NCBI GenBank assembly: GCA_027559495.1
Contig: JAMXSV010000006.1
Coordinates: 744,001-808,000 of the forward strand
From: Aurifilum marmelostoma
Lineage: Eukaryota; Ascomycota; Sordariomycetes; Diaporthales; Cryphonectriaceae
Direction of reading: 5' to 3'
Length of the DNA: 64,000 bases
Shown one piece after another: positions 12,006 through 24,674 of this stretch; the first letter of the stretch is position 1; each line of letters starts with the position of its first letter. A program made the translations under genes and the position numbers. Under the pieces are notes generated by a model. It did no database searches. It was given only the letters and a program-made list of their open reading frames with translations, and was not told the origin of the DNA.

Positions 12006-13530
12006 TCAGTGATAGCCGTTGGTCTGATGGCCGTTTGGCCGATGACCGTTGGGTCGATGTCCGTTTGTGTGGGCGGGCCGCCTTCCGGTCCAGATGTATC
12101 TGCTGTGGCATCAGTAATCCGCTGCGTGCGACATTCTGTAGGAGGGCATCCAGAAGCACTTACAGTGTGCAATAAGATGTGTTGTCACGATCTCCGGTCT
12201 CCCTCATCACCTCTTCGTAGATGGCCGCTACATCATTTGGGTGCCAGCCCTTGTACTTGACCAGAGGAGCTAAGCTCATGGACATGAAACCCTTCTGGAG
12301 GGAGAGATTGAACCACCGCCCGGCATCGGCATTGTAGTTGTTCTGGGAAGCCCCATTGACATACACCTTGATGGCTTCTTGCGAGATCTCCTCGTAACCG
12401 GCATCACCGAGCGCCCGTGTAGTAGCGTCAGGGTTGATTCGCATGGAACACCCCGCGCGGTCCATGGCGTCCAAGAGCTCGTCGGCCCAGAACCTCAACC
12501 GTCTCGAGACCGGCCCACTATCGTTCCCAAAGTCCCAATCAATCTCCACATGCTCGATCCATCCTCGTCCTGGGATCAGATGCCTGTGCGCACAATTAGC
12601 ACAATGTATCAAGGATATGGTGACTTGGTTACTGTGTACTTGATTATGTGGCTGTAGAGTCGTGGCCACGACCTGATGGAACCAGAAAGCATGCGCACAT
12701 GAATCAGGTGCCACGAACTTTCTCCAGCATCTCTGGGCCATGGTTCTTCGACATCTACGGTCCTCAGCTCGACGCCCGGTGTGATGCTACTATTGTCAGT
12801 CCCACCAACCCAAGGAAGCCGAACAAAAAGCCGAGGGAAGGCACCAACCTAGGTGGCTGCATTTGGAGAGATATATCAAATCCTTTGACGACGTGCGGCC
12901 TGAAATTTGAGGTGTTCTTGATCCAAAAAGTACTATAGGGTCACAGTGTGTTAGTTGGGGAGACAAGATATGGCACGTATCCTAGGAGACGACTCACTCG
13001 GCGACAGCGAGGACCCAAATGGCTGTTCCGAAACCGATGTCGAGGATCTAACCGACCAGGTCAGTGGAAGGCATCTGAGAGAATCCGCAGAGCAGACCTA
13101 CCCTTGGCTCTTTAGGTAATGCGTTTGGGTTATCCAGGTCAAGAATATGCCGGCTGCATAGCATCTTGTATCTTGTAAGATAGAAGAACATGTGCATGGC
13201 GTCGAGTCGGTCCTTCTCTTTCTAGAAAATCATTACATATCAGTATCGGCCACTTGCAAGAGTCAACGTGAGCAGGACAACGATAGAAGAGTACAGATTT
13301 ACCTCGTCCACAGGGAGTAGGTAACGCCCATGGTGTGACCTTGAGTAAATGCGTCCATATTCTTCATACAGATCATGACCCGCGCCGTTCGTCACGACGT
13401 TCGTCTGGCCAGCAGGGGCCCCAGGTGGGTAGCTATAGAGGGATCAGCAATGTGCTGAGCCTTTGTCAGAGAAGAACTATGCATACGCGTTGTCGTTGGT
13501 GCCAACAGTGGTGTTCCCGTCGGTTGCCAT
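12006..13530 (-). CDS. LaeA/UMTA-like SAM-dependent methyltransferase
   Basis: This is a class I methyltransferase of the fungal family related to LaeA/UmtA; the substrate is unknown. I read eight exons: 13530-13487, 13432-13303, 13221-13102, 13047-12998, 12932-12849, 12789-12640, 12583-12164 and 12099-12006, all GT-AG and in phase, 363 residues. Family landmarks in order are GHDLYEEYGRIYSRSHHGRY, LDAMHMFFYL, SAM motif I ILDIGFGTAIWVLAVAD (about 99-115), GFDISLQMQP, VELRTVDVEEPWP, SSWHLIHVRMLSGS, GWIEHVEIDWDF, RWFNLSLQKG and APLVKYKGW. Motif I has Ala where family members usually have the third Gly. The simple reading frame stops at 12160-12162, but that TAA lies inside a GTAAGT donor. Splicing 12100-12163 out restores the usual ending YCTLYIWTGRRP and adds a repeat tail (H-x-[TP]-N-G). 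Alone in a gene-poor region, it is not in an evident biosynthetic cluster. Confidence 0.85.
12015..12074 (-). repeat. 15-bp tandem repeat encoding a pentapeptide tail
   Basis: Four imperfect 15-bp units (12015-12029, 12030-12044, 12045-12059, 12060-12074) lie in the last exon of the methyltransferase. On the minus strand they read as near-identical pentapeptides around N-G-H-R-P, ending N-G-Y-H and then stop. The unit length is a multiple of three, so gain or loss of units would keep the frame. Confidence 0.8.
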
Positions 13531-16500
13531 TTTCACACGATGAAAAGCTGTCCGGGTGCAAAAGCAAGTCCCCAGTTGCGGATGCAAACGGGCCCGAGGG
13601 CGGATCTCGTCTCTACTCTGGTAGAAGCCAATGTCAGTGAGTTGCCTCGCCCTATGACCGTGGCATCTGCTTTGATCTTTGTTTTTTTTTGGTCGTGCAT
13701 CATCCTGTGCAACAAGACTGCATGGTTCAATCGATGCCAGAACGTGCGCTGCAATGGAAGGGCTGGTGTGGCGATGACAATGATATCCTGAGTTTAAGAC
13801 AGGATGAAGTGGCGAGAGGACTAAATGGTCCGCTCTGCTGTGCTGTGGTGTGCTAGGATGTGTGATGTGATGTGCTGTGGTGTGCTGCTGTTGTTTGTTT
13901 GTTGAGGGAAACCTTCGAGGATGTCATGCTCCTCTCGCAGAAATAGGAAGGAGGGTTCAGGGAAAGGTGCAGTAGAACAACAACGATCCCTCAAAAAGTT
14001 TCGTGTGGGACGCATACAAGAATGGCACACCACCCCCCTGTGTGACGATGGAGGGGAGAAACGTGTCGGGTGGGTAAGCCCAGCCCGAGAATTGGGACCA
14101 CCGACGTCGACCTGCAGAACACTGCAGCGCGCGGTAGTCCAGCAGGCTTGCACACCCGGGCAGCGCCATTCCGAACTGGGCCAAGTCCCAAGCTCTGCAG
14201 GCCAGGCTGGGCATGCCACCTGGAGAGAAGAGGTGTGGGGGGGCGGTTTGAAAGGGGAGAGTCGACTTAGGACAAGCCAGCGCAACACACGCATGTGCTT
14301 GCCACAGATCAGCTCTCGACCCGAGACGGGATAGTGAGAGACACAATGACCCAGCGGCAAGGAGTGACAGACATACAGACAGTACATCCAGGGCGGCATA
14401 AAAGAGACAAAACTTAGGAAACGGGCGAGGCTTACAGGAGTGGCTAGTAGACGGAGGCGGGCTCAAAAAGATGCAAGTGATGACGCGCGGCGTGCACAGC
14501 TCGAGGGGAGAGGAGGTCCTATGTGTGGATGATGGGTATCCAAACCGCTGGCAGGTATATCTGGTGGTAAAGAAGTGTGAAGATCGAAAGGATGAAGGAT
14601 GTAGATCTCGCGCAGGTTCCAGGAGAAGGGGGCCACGCTGGCATTTAATATAGCAGTAGCTGGTGCCTCGTTGAAGTCGTCGACTGGACCAACAGGTCGT
14701 TGATTCTAAGACTAGGTCGTCTAGTAAGGTGAGCACAGCCCAGCCCAGTACCTAGTGTGTGAGCCGGTGGGCCAGCGGCTCGTTCGAAGAGCGCGAGATC
14801 CGGTGGGGCAGTATACAACCGTCAGGACAGCTCCTGCGTAGGGGCCCTGGGCGAAGGCACCGAGACGAGCTGAAGTAGACGTAAAAGAAGGCAAGGATGA
14901 AGTGGATGCTGATCGGGAAGTTCTATAAGGCGGGTAGTGGCCCCTTGGTCGGCTTGATACAGCAGCGGCGGCAGCAGCAACAACAAATGTGCTTGCTGGC
15001 GCAACAAGTCCGGAAAGGTCAACGTCACAGTGGAGAAGACCAAGCAGACAAGTAGAGGAGGCCGCCCTAGGAGAAGTCGTTCAAAAAGCCTCGCGCCTGT
15101 TGGGGTCGCAGTGTTTCTCTCGTGTCACTAGTTAGTGACTTGTGCAGATAGCGAGGTTACGGGCACGGGGCCGGCAACCTGAATCTCTTTTCAGATGTCA
15201 AGACCCTCCTCTCGGAGAAAGAGAGGCCTTCCCAGTATTCTCGGCGATCAAAGTGCGCGGGCGGCACGGTTGCGGTGTTTGGGATGCCAAGGTATCGTGA
15301 AAGTTTGCCGGAGAAATACATACACGAACGAGTAACGTTGGGCCTGGCTGGGCGAGCGAAAGTGACAGGAGAGAAAAGAAAAGCTGGGAGCGTTGTTGGG
15401 GTTGGGTTGAGAGAAGGCAAGCGCAAGGCCCTCGAATCCTCGAGGAGACAGGACAAGGCGACCCCTGCAAGTTTTCGAAATGCCTTTGGGAGATCTGCAT
15501 CAGGGTGTGGGCAGGGGGGCAGGGGGCAGGGGCCGCTGGGAGAAAGCGGGGCTCAGACCTGCCGTAACCCCATGCAAAGTTGAAGCGTCAAGAGCCAGTC
15601 AGGTGCGGTACGTACTGCTATGAACATTGCACTAAGAACCCTAGTACATTTCTGTGTGCATCTTTCCTTGCTCGAGTCCATCGAGTCAGGGCAGGGGCGC
15701 TCCATACATCAGTAGGACGACTACCAAGTAGTAGGGGGGCGGGTCTTTCCAAGCTTTGATGGAACACAGGCCGGGCCTAGCTCTCAGGCCCTCTGCCAAC
15801 CCCGGCCATACAACACCAATATCAACTCATCACCAACATCGCCAACATAACCAAGCTCCAACAACACCAACACACCAACACACCAACATCGTGGACTGGC
15901 CAGAATATGGAAAAGAAGGGGGGCGGGCGTCGCATCAGGCTCCCTGTATTCCAGCCATGAATGGAGCGCTGTCATCGATACGACCACTGTCGGTCCGGTC
16001 AAATCTTGGAATACTGTACTTTTCTTTTCCTTGTCGGCCCATCGCCTTGAGGTCCAGATACCCGGTCGCACGGGTTCATCGGCCAACCAACATGTTCAAG
16101 CCCCCTGTTACCATTGCTTCTCACTGCCGCATCCTCGATGGTTCCGTGAAGAGGATATTGGCTGCATGGACCGGTATTAGTCCTCTGGGCCTATCAACGA
16201 CCACGGCGACCCAGGCCATCGTATTGTTGTCATTGCGACCCTTGACAGAGTTCCCGATGGAATGATCATGGGGCTCCTCTCACGTCCGGGCATTCCGTGC
16301 CGCTCTTGTCTTCTCCATAACCCCCGCTCTTGTTTATTCGAGGCGGTCGCGGGGCGACGTTGCGCACAATTTGCTTTCTCACACCGCGAGTCGAGGATAA
16401 GCCGAAAGATCCCAGGACTCCTTTCCCGGCCGGTCTGACTACCTTCTCTGCGATAGTCGACGCAAATCATCATCGCCATCATGAGACGGTCTTGTTGTTC

Positions 16501-19500
16501 CAGAACGATTGCGCCAGCCTCGACATGACCTGGATCGAGTCCTCGTTGAACACGTCGCAGCAGTAGCTCCGCATCCTTGGATTAAGTCCAGGATCCATGA
16601 GCCCGAGGGGGTGTCCTGAAGGGTGGTCAGATCGGGATCCTTGTATTGGTTGGATCCAGCTGGAGCCAGTCCGTCGGGTCAGTTATCCATGTTGGATGAC
16701 CCGGGTGGCTGAAGGCGCCAATTCGCCCCTATCCCGGGCTCGGGTGGTGCAAACACCAATCCAGCCACGGCTTTTCCTCGAGAGACCACAGGCCTGCGTG
16801 CTCTTGCTCTGATTATTGATGATGGCAGCTTCTTCAAGTCAGACAAGGGGTCGGACCCAGCCATCAAGTAAATCCGAGATGAATCGTCACGCCTCGTCCA
16901 ACATTCAAGGTCTTCATTTTCGAGCTGCCCATTTCTACTGGGATCTCATTGCTACACGACCTCCGTGGCTCGGAGGAGCGAGAAGGCCGCCAAGCGACGC
17001 ACATCCCAGATTCTTGTCGCCCCAGCTCGCTTTGCAGATACCGCAATTGCCGAGCCTCTGCTTCTAGCTCCATGTACGAAACCCTGGCGTACCAGGTGCT
17101 CTGAAATAGACAATTCGGCTGCGGGCCACAAGATCATACCGTGACATTGGGAAACAATTCTCAGTTTCCCAGAGGAAACCCTAGCCCCTAATGCGCAGGG
17201 AAGGACACGAGTCACTTCACCAAGTGGAGAGAATGAGAAAAAACAAAAAAAGAACCTCGTGCAGGATGCGGCCATGCTTCGGCTTGATCGAGTGCTCGGG
17301 CCGCGCCCAACTCACAATATCACGGCTACCCGAGAGTGCACATTTCCACTCGGCCCCGCTTCATTCGTGGGCCAAGAACCAACACCAACGCACACATGGC
17401 CCGTGATCATGCACGCTGGCGAGACTGTCATGCTGGGGGGGGGGGGGATGGGATGACAGAGTACAGTGCCTGCTATGTGTCGAGACACGTCCTCGCTTGG
17501 TTGAAAGCCTGGACGCTACTCTAGATCCACAAATCACACTTCTCACGGGTTAAGGAAGCTGTGCAGGCATCCTTGTCCTTGAGGGAGAGAATCTTTGGCG
17601 CTCCGAAAGACAAAGTTTCGGCCGTTGGTTCTTCTGCGAGGGAGGCGGGCCAGACCTCTCATGACGAGTCCTCTGTCGGAAGCAAAGCAATTTATTTGCC
17701 TTGCCGCCTGCAAGAGGGCTATGTGCTTCCCGGCGGCACACTATCTTGTACAACTCAGCAGCAGGCTGTCGTGGTCGCCAACACGGCATCTGTGATTGAG
17801 AACGGGGCGCCTGGACCCATTCTGCCGTAACTCTGCTGGGTAGACTGTTTCAGAATGGACCAGACTGACAGCCACCCAAGCAAGACCAACTCGTCTGCCC
17901 GACGCCACATGGGTCATTGAAGGAAGCAACAGGCATCATGGCCCGGGATGCTGCCTATAGACAAACGATCCGGCAGCCCCACGGACAAGAGATTGGCTGT
18001 CATTTGTGCCCAGATTATGCCGAGTTTGCGGAGCCTGATTGGTTACCGACAGACCGGTAAGCTACCGAACTAGCGTCGTTGTGGGCCAGGCTCTGCATCC
18101 TCTCATTCTTTTTCTATTCGTTACCACCACCAGCAGCAGGACGGCAGTCTTCAGAGCCGAGGAAAGAGGAGAAAAAAAGCCTGGTCGGCAGTGGATGTCG
18201 TCGAGTCGTCTACCCACTCTGTGCAGTCGAAGGATTCTCGACCTGCCCAAGTGCGACTGCACTAGCGCTCGCAAGAGGCGACACACTTCAAAAGATCCCT
18301 GTGTGCTGGCGCACCAGTACTCTGAATTCTTTCGACCGACACGAGCACCTGTAAAACGACTTAGCCATCTCAACGGAATCGTTCATAGTGACGTCCGTCT
18401 TACAAAGCTCGATGGAAGGGCCAGACAGACAGACCGGCCGACAGCGGACCCGGAATCCTTCCTCCCCCCCCCCCCCCCCTCCGCCCCGGCAAAAAAAAAA
18501 AAGCCGCAAAGATCTGAAGCCTGACAGCCACCTGGCCTTGAGATGATGCCACCAGCAAACCTAGTACCCATTGCCTCATGCATCATCTGCACCTAATTCT
18601 GGGGCCTGCTTGTTGGTTGCATTCAACAGGTGCATCCTCCAGGGAACCTGATTCAGGGCTCCCACCGTATGGATCGACAGGTGGAGCGAAAGACGGTGGA
18701 TCACGAGAGCGCGCATGCGTCCCACCTCGCCTTCTCCTTATAGCTGGTCTCCGGGCCTGTATACCTGGTAGAGAGGTCCGGGCGCTCGTCCTCCTCCGAC
18801 TCCTCCTGCATCCACCTCTCATCCGCAGAAGATGAGATCGGCGCCTTTGGTCCCCGATATTGTGGATCCAGTGCCGAGCAGTTATGGCATCCCTCCGTGG
18901 GCAGGTACCTCGCCGACAAGGCTCCTCGCCGCCGAGAGGCCCGGAAGTGCGGAACGCCGAGCACGTAGCTAATCGCATTCCTTGGTATGGTCCGAGCAGA
19001 CCAGCATCCCTTCACCGCCAGTTCACCCGCCAATCTATTCCGAGACAAGCTGGAGGAGGGCCGGCCACAAAGGGGCTATACCGCCGCATGAATTATATGA
19101 CCATTACCCGGTGCTCCGTAGTTGGGTCATGCGCAATTGTCAGCCCTGTCGTGTGACGGGACCCACGACGCCGCAAATACACTTCTTGTTGTTACCTGCC
19201 AGTACCTGTTGGTGGGATTGCGCCTGGCGGAAAGAGGTCTGTCCGTTGTGGCCCTGAGCACCCTTGGCCCCCTTCCGCTGTCTGCAGGTCTCTCGCCTTC
19301 CTCGAAGTGGTTGCCGGAGCTGCAAGGCAAAGGCCTTCATACGGTTTCAGTCTGGCGACATCCAAATCAGACCACCAGCGGCTGGTCTAAGCCTGCCCGC
19401 CTTGCTGCAAATCATGGCAGTCCTCTGTCTTCCGGCTTCTCGCTACATAGTCGTTGCTACCGCATCCGTGAGAGCGATGGTGTGGATCGACATGAACATC

Positions 19501-22500
19501 CTGCCGTTGGATGTCAGTGGCTTGTCCCAATACGGTCAAATGGACACCACCACAACCGCTGCTCTGATGGGGATATGATGATGCAGGCGATAGGTTCTTC
19601 TCAGATAGCAACGGGGAAATATTCGCCACCTCGGCAGTGTCGGGCAGAAACAGCGTGTGCGGAAAAGACTCAGGCCGGCGTGGGTGCGTGTCAGATGGCG
19701 TGCTTGCACTGAACGGTTGCCAGCCCTTCTTCTCGACAGGCAAGTCCGGGGTCATGACGTCCGCCCACCTCGTATTCCTCGATAGCGTCCCGGGGAAAGC
19801 AACATCTACACCACTTGGCATGAGTCCTGTAACCAACAAACCAAATCCAGGCTGTCACGGGAACAGTTCAGACCCCGGCAGCTTAATTTCCCAAAAGTCC
19901 CATTACCAGACTGTCGGGACTTTGGCTAACGCGTATTAGCAGGTGGGCAGGGATTTCATTGGACAACTATTTATCTATATGAAGGAGGGGGGTAGGGGGG
20001 GGATGGTCCCACGCAGCTCCTTCTGCAACCTTTCGCCCCTCCCCCTCCCCGGAAAAAAAGAAAAGAAAGGAAAAGCAAAGAAAGCAAAGAGGCAAAGAAG
20101 CAACGCCATTGCCCACGCAGCAGGTGGAAGCTCTGGAAGTTGCCTTCCGTTGAGCTCGTCTCGTCTCACACCGCTCGTGTTCCCCTCCTCCATCTCCCCG
20201 CCTTTCTTTCTTTTTCTTTGTTTTTTTTTTTCTCCTTCCTCCTCCGGTGCAGTGCAATTATCTAGCCTCTGTACCGCAAATTCTTCGGAGGCAAATGATG
20301 ATATTCGGGCAGTTGCTGCCCATTGTCGATAAGCCTGTCAAGGGCGGTCGATCATAGTCCATGGTACCTTTTGGTTTGATTCACACGATGAGAATGTCTG
20401 CCACTTTGAATGCTGTCGTCCGCAGCACCAATAGCAAGTCTCTCAGAGACCCCTTGCGGCAAAGAGTAGTCCGTCGCGGGCTCTGAGGCTGTTGTCCTCA
20501 CAAAGTGGGCCAGGCCGAGGTCTGGCCGTCGCTGATCGGCAGTAATAGATAACAGACGTCTTTCAGACCTTGCGGCTCTTGGACTACAACACCAGGTACA
20601 CACACATAAGGCTTAGCCAGCGTGACTTCTTTCACCGACAAGCGTCGGTGTTGGTCATCAACTGGCTTAGTTTACCGTCACTAACAAGTGCAAGTGTTGT
20701 TGGACTTGGCGTCTGTGCATCACAGGTCTAGAACGGGACCGCGGAACAGATTTGACTTGAGAGTTCAAGCCGAGCTTCCTATTCCCACTGCTTTGTCTTG
20801 GTGAGCAAGGGCAGATCTTCATAACGAGTCTTCGATCGCTCTATCAACCCTTTCTATGTGTCCACAAGTGAGAATTGGCCACGCCCAAGGCTCCAGCTGT
20901 CTTCATTTGGAGGTGCTCGTGTGCAGGAGGATGAGGCTATCTTCCCGGAAACCAACCGGGAAACTAATAGACTTCACCCGGCGTGCACTTCTCTTCATAT
21001 TTGTGCAAGATGAATTCCTTTCGTTTGATTGGTTGATTGGCCCAGATTTTCTGATTCCAAGTCAGCCTGTTGGTGATCCGCCTCCAAGCTGGCGAGGGCT
21101 AGTTTCTGGGATCGCGCGGGACCTCTAGCAAGAGGCCTTGGTGACAAAAGAACCTTGACGACGTACCTATGGCTCTGTAATCGGGAGCTGAAGTACCCTG
21201 ATCATCGCTATTCAGTGCCTTGCTTATTCCTGACCACTGTAGCACCAACGACCCGGCAATCTGGTAACGATATCACAGGGGATCCACTCGCAGCCTTGGA
21301 TGCCATATCAGGTGACGCAGGAAGGAAGTGGGGGAGGGGAAAGGGGTGGTCGACCAGCACCGTCCCCAAGCGAGATGCGCACAGCATCGAACCCTGACAC
21401 TCGTTGGGCTGACATTCAAGGGCACTTCAGGCCCAGTAGCATGACGCCTGTCCCCATCTCGCAGCTGGCTCCGCCTTTGGCCCACTGGCGGCAGGGTTAC
21501 AAAGGGCTGGCTGAAGCTCCCTGGTGGTGTGGCAGGATAGGGCAACGAGCGAACCCGGTTGGGTGGTTTGGGTGGACTGCCTAGCAGGGGACTTGGAAAG
21601 GTGTGGGAGCGAGGCCTCGTGAGGGCAGAGACGAGAGCCGACAAGAGGAATATAGGTTCAGAATTGGGGGGCGGGGGGGCGGGTGTTTAAGCTGTGAGAC
21701 TGCGAATCAATGGCGAGTGAAAGAGGCGTAGGCGAGGGCTAGAGGGGATAGGAGTGTGACTGAATTAATGCCGCAGAAGCGGGGAGAGTCATGGGCCTTT
21801 AGATCGAAGACATCCCGATCTTGAGAATTGTACTGCACTTTGCTGAGCCCACAGCGGCAGTAGTATCTGGTCAACGATTTTGTCTGTTTATAGAAAGGGA
21901 GGGTGGATGAGAGTCAAGGAGGCATAATAGCAACAACATCTTGTCAGGCTACACAATTCGCAGAGAAGAGAGATATTTTGGTCTCATGAAAAGGTCTCAT
22001 GATAGGCTATGTGTGACCACCTCTATCTGATCAACAGCTGCTTTCAACGATCCTCTCAGTCGAGTAACTTTCATGGTATAAAACCGTGCTAGGGACGAAC
22101 CTGGCCACAAGCAAAGATCTTAGCCTTTAGAGGGATGGTATTTTCAAGCCTCAAGGTGCGTTTCTCGGCAGACTTTTACGCAGTTGATATCAGATTTCCG
22201 GATAACCTTGACCGTCGACATGTTTCTGACTTGTAGCAATGTATATTGGATCAAGCCTCTGTGCTCTGTCGCTCCAGACGGTCGTGTTGCAGATTTGGAG
22301 AGCTTCACTGATGTGTGATTCGTTCCATCCTATATATATGTGTGTATACATTTATGATAGCTTACACTTCTCCCCACTCCCTAATTCAGTCTTGGACTCC
22401 TCCTTCGGAAGAGGTGGAGTGTCGTCTGTCCACGATAGTAATGTGATGGAAGCTTAGATGTAATCACCTGCTGGAAATGACATGCACTTCTAATAGTCCA

Positions 22501-23983
22501 GGGGGAAAAAACCACAAGTGACTTCTGTTGGCATGACTATTCACACAGGCTTGACTTAAACATAGAAGATTAAACTGAACGCGCGTACTACAATTTTAGT
22601 TTTCTTGGAATAATCTAGCAGTTGTAATAGTGCACATATGTGAGTATTCTGGCACTGGACGAACAAACGGTCCATCCTTCGTCCAGGCTCTGGAATCACA
22701 ATCACCACAATATACCATCACCTCGACCTGGTGCTCCGTCATGGATGATTGTACTCTTCTCTGTTTTACTTGACAGTATACTCGTGGCTGCACAAAACCC
22801 AATAGTCCATACAGATAGACTCCCGAGGTCTCGACTTAAAATTTCTTGGTGTCGCCTCTAATACCCCAACTCACAACCTCCAACCATGTATCACCATGGA
22901 ACCCCCCGGGCCCTCCGAGTTGAGTTGATGCGGATCAAGGCGAGCTTAAAAGAAACATCAACATACTTGATGAGATACAAGCTCATCCCACACCAGAAGC
23001 GAGACTTGTTGTCGACCGAACGCGCACGCAGTGGTTACCCTGTATCGGACCAGAAACTCCTCAAACAGCCCTCCAAACATTCCCGGGCCCACGCCTCAGC
23101 CCGTCTACACGAGTTCAAGCCCGCCCTCCCAAAACCTCAAAAGCCTCTCTGGTCGTGCGTGGTCCCGTGTCATGATCACTTTAACATGGTGGCTTCGCTT
23201 CCAACTCACCGCAGCGCCGGAACACAATGGTTTCAAGGGCATATCGTGCAAAGTAACGAGAGCTGATTGTCTCTGGGCGGAAACGAAATGTCCAGAAACG
23301 CATCAAGCCTACTCCAAGCACCACTAAATGCAACAACACAATATTAGACAGAGCACGGGAATTCACAGCTATAACGAGCAACGAGCCCATGATGAGCAAT
23401 ATATCAGACTTCACAGAGCACAATGGATCGAAGGGCCATCATCAGTTGGACTTTAAGCCTTTTATTCCGTCGCAACTATCGTGAGTATCATTACACCAAA
23501 GCCCGTGTTTCTTTCCTGCTTCTGCCACATCTGCTGGCCGGTGTTTCGAAAGAAGGAAAAGGAAAAAAAAAAAGAAAAAAAGAAAGAGAAGAAAGAGAGG
23601 AGACAGATCCATCCCGAATCCTCAGCGAACGCCTGTGATAACTGCTCCCTCACCTTGCTCATCGCATATTGTATCAGGTGGGTGGCATACCTGCCACCAT
23701 CTCCTCCCGTGACACTTGAGCAGATGATTTTCCTGTTCATCCTTTTTCTCAGTATTTCCCAATGAACTTGTATATTGGGGACGTTTTGGTCCCACTCTCG
23801 AATTGCAAAGACCAGATCATCAGAATCAATGTTTAGTGAGCCATTCTTGGCTGGATGAAGACGCAAGGCCGACCGCCCGTTGTGTACTGTAGCACCCCAC
23901 GATCCATATACACGTGCTATGCCATGCGATAGCACACAATTTTCCGCTGCGATGGCTGTAGAGATGGTATGGGCGTGGAGAAA
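13531..23983. other. 10.4 kb stretch without a supportable gene
   Basis: This runs from the start codon of the methyltransferase to the stop of TFIIA. The left part (about 13550-15500) is pyrimidine-rich on the minus strand and probably includes the methyltransferase promoter and leader. A pure C16 run followed by A-rich sequence lies at 18464-18500, and a promoter-like element followed by a CT-rich tract at 19955-20245. The longest ORFs (minus 13957-14736, minus 19387-19839, plus 18039-18524, minus 23462-23935) show no family motif and strongly biased composition. The base composition is not clearly AT-rich, so it does not look like a classic RIP-mutated transposon. Long non-coding RNA, distant regulation or unrecognised orphan genes remain possible. 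Confidence 0.5.
19955..20300 (+). promoter_or_regulatory. Promoter-like element with CT-rich leader but no ORF
   Basis: An inverted CCAAT (ATTGG at about 19959) and a TATA-like TATTTATCTATATG (about 19969-19982) precede long C/T-rich tracts ending in T12 at about 20220. In fungi such an arrangement often marks a promoter and leader. Downstream, the first ATGs open only frames of about 20 and 32 codons. It could drive a non-coding RNA or be chance. Confidence 0.25.
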
Positions 23984-24638
23984 CTACCACTCGTACTCGC
24001 CTGTGGCCTTGTGGAAGACGTAGTCCTTGCCATTAACATTGAGGACGCCGTCTTTCAGTGTGCACTTCCTGTTGAATGTTTAGTACTTGCAAAATTTTGG
24101 CTCACACAACAAGATCGGGACATTGTCGAGGACTTACCACTTGTTCTTGACCCGCTGAACCTTGTCGTACATGCAGAGCATAACCTGGTCCATGTTTTCA
24201 TCGTCATCTTCCTCCTCAATGTCCACCTCGTTGGGGTCGTCGAGGTCCGAGTTGATGGCATCCTCATCCTCCTCTGGCTCTTCGAGGTCTATTGGGCCGG
24301 GGACTTGCTCGTCCTGCTCGAACTCGTCGTCTTCCTCCCTCTTGATATCCTCGTCGATGCCGTCGAAACCAGATGCACCAGCGCGAGTGGACTTGGTAGC
24401 GATGGACTTGTGCTTCGTGGCCTGCTTCAGGGGAAGCATGAGACCGCCACCCTCGAGCTGCTTAGCCTTGGCAGCGATCTGGCGGTGAAGCATGCGATCG
24501 ATGTCTACGCGTCCCATCTCGGACGTCTCGCCGTTCTCATTGCGACGCAGCAGAACACCCTCGAACTCGTCCTCGCCAGCACCATCAAATTGAGACTGCT
24601 GGAAACCGTTTTGCTGCTGGCCCGGAAAAGCTGCAGTG

Positions 24639-24674
<36 letters not shown>

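Noticed and set aside
13957..14736. 259-codon ORF on the minus strand upstream of the methyltransferase
   Set aside because: It is Ser/Pro/Leu/Cys-rich with no motif, and fits a CT-rich leader read in an open frame.
19387..19839. 150-codon ORF on the minus strand with an acceptor-like sequence before it
   Set aside because: The first half looks protein-like, but I could not find an upstream exon in frame or any known motif.
23462..23935. 157-codon ORF on the minus strand
   Set aside because: It begins 48 bp past the TFIIA stop, ends in a poly-Phe run from an A/G-rich tract and shows no family. It is probably 3' UTR.
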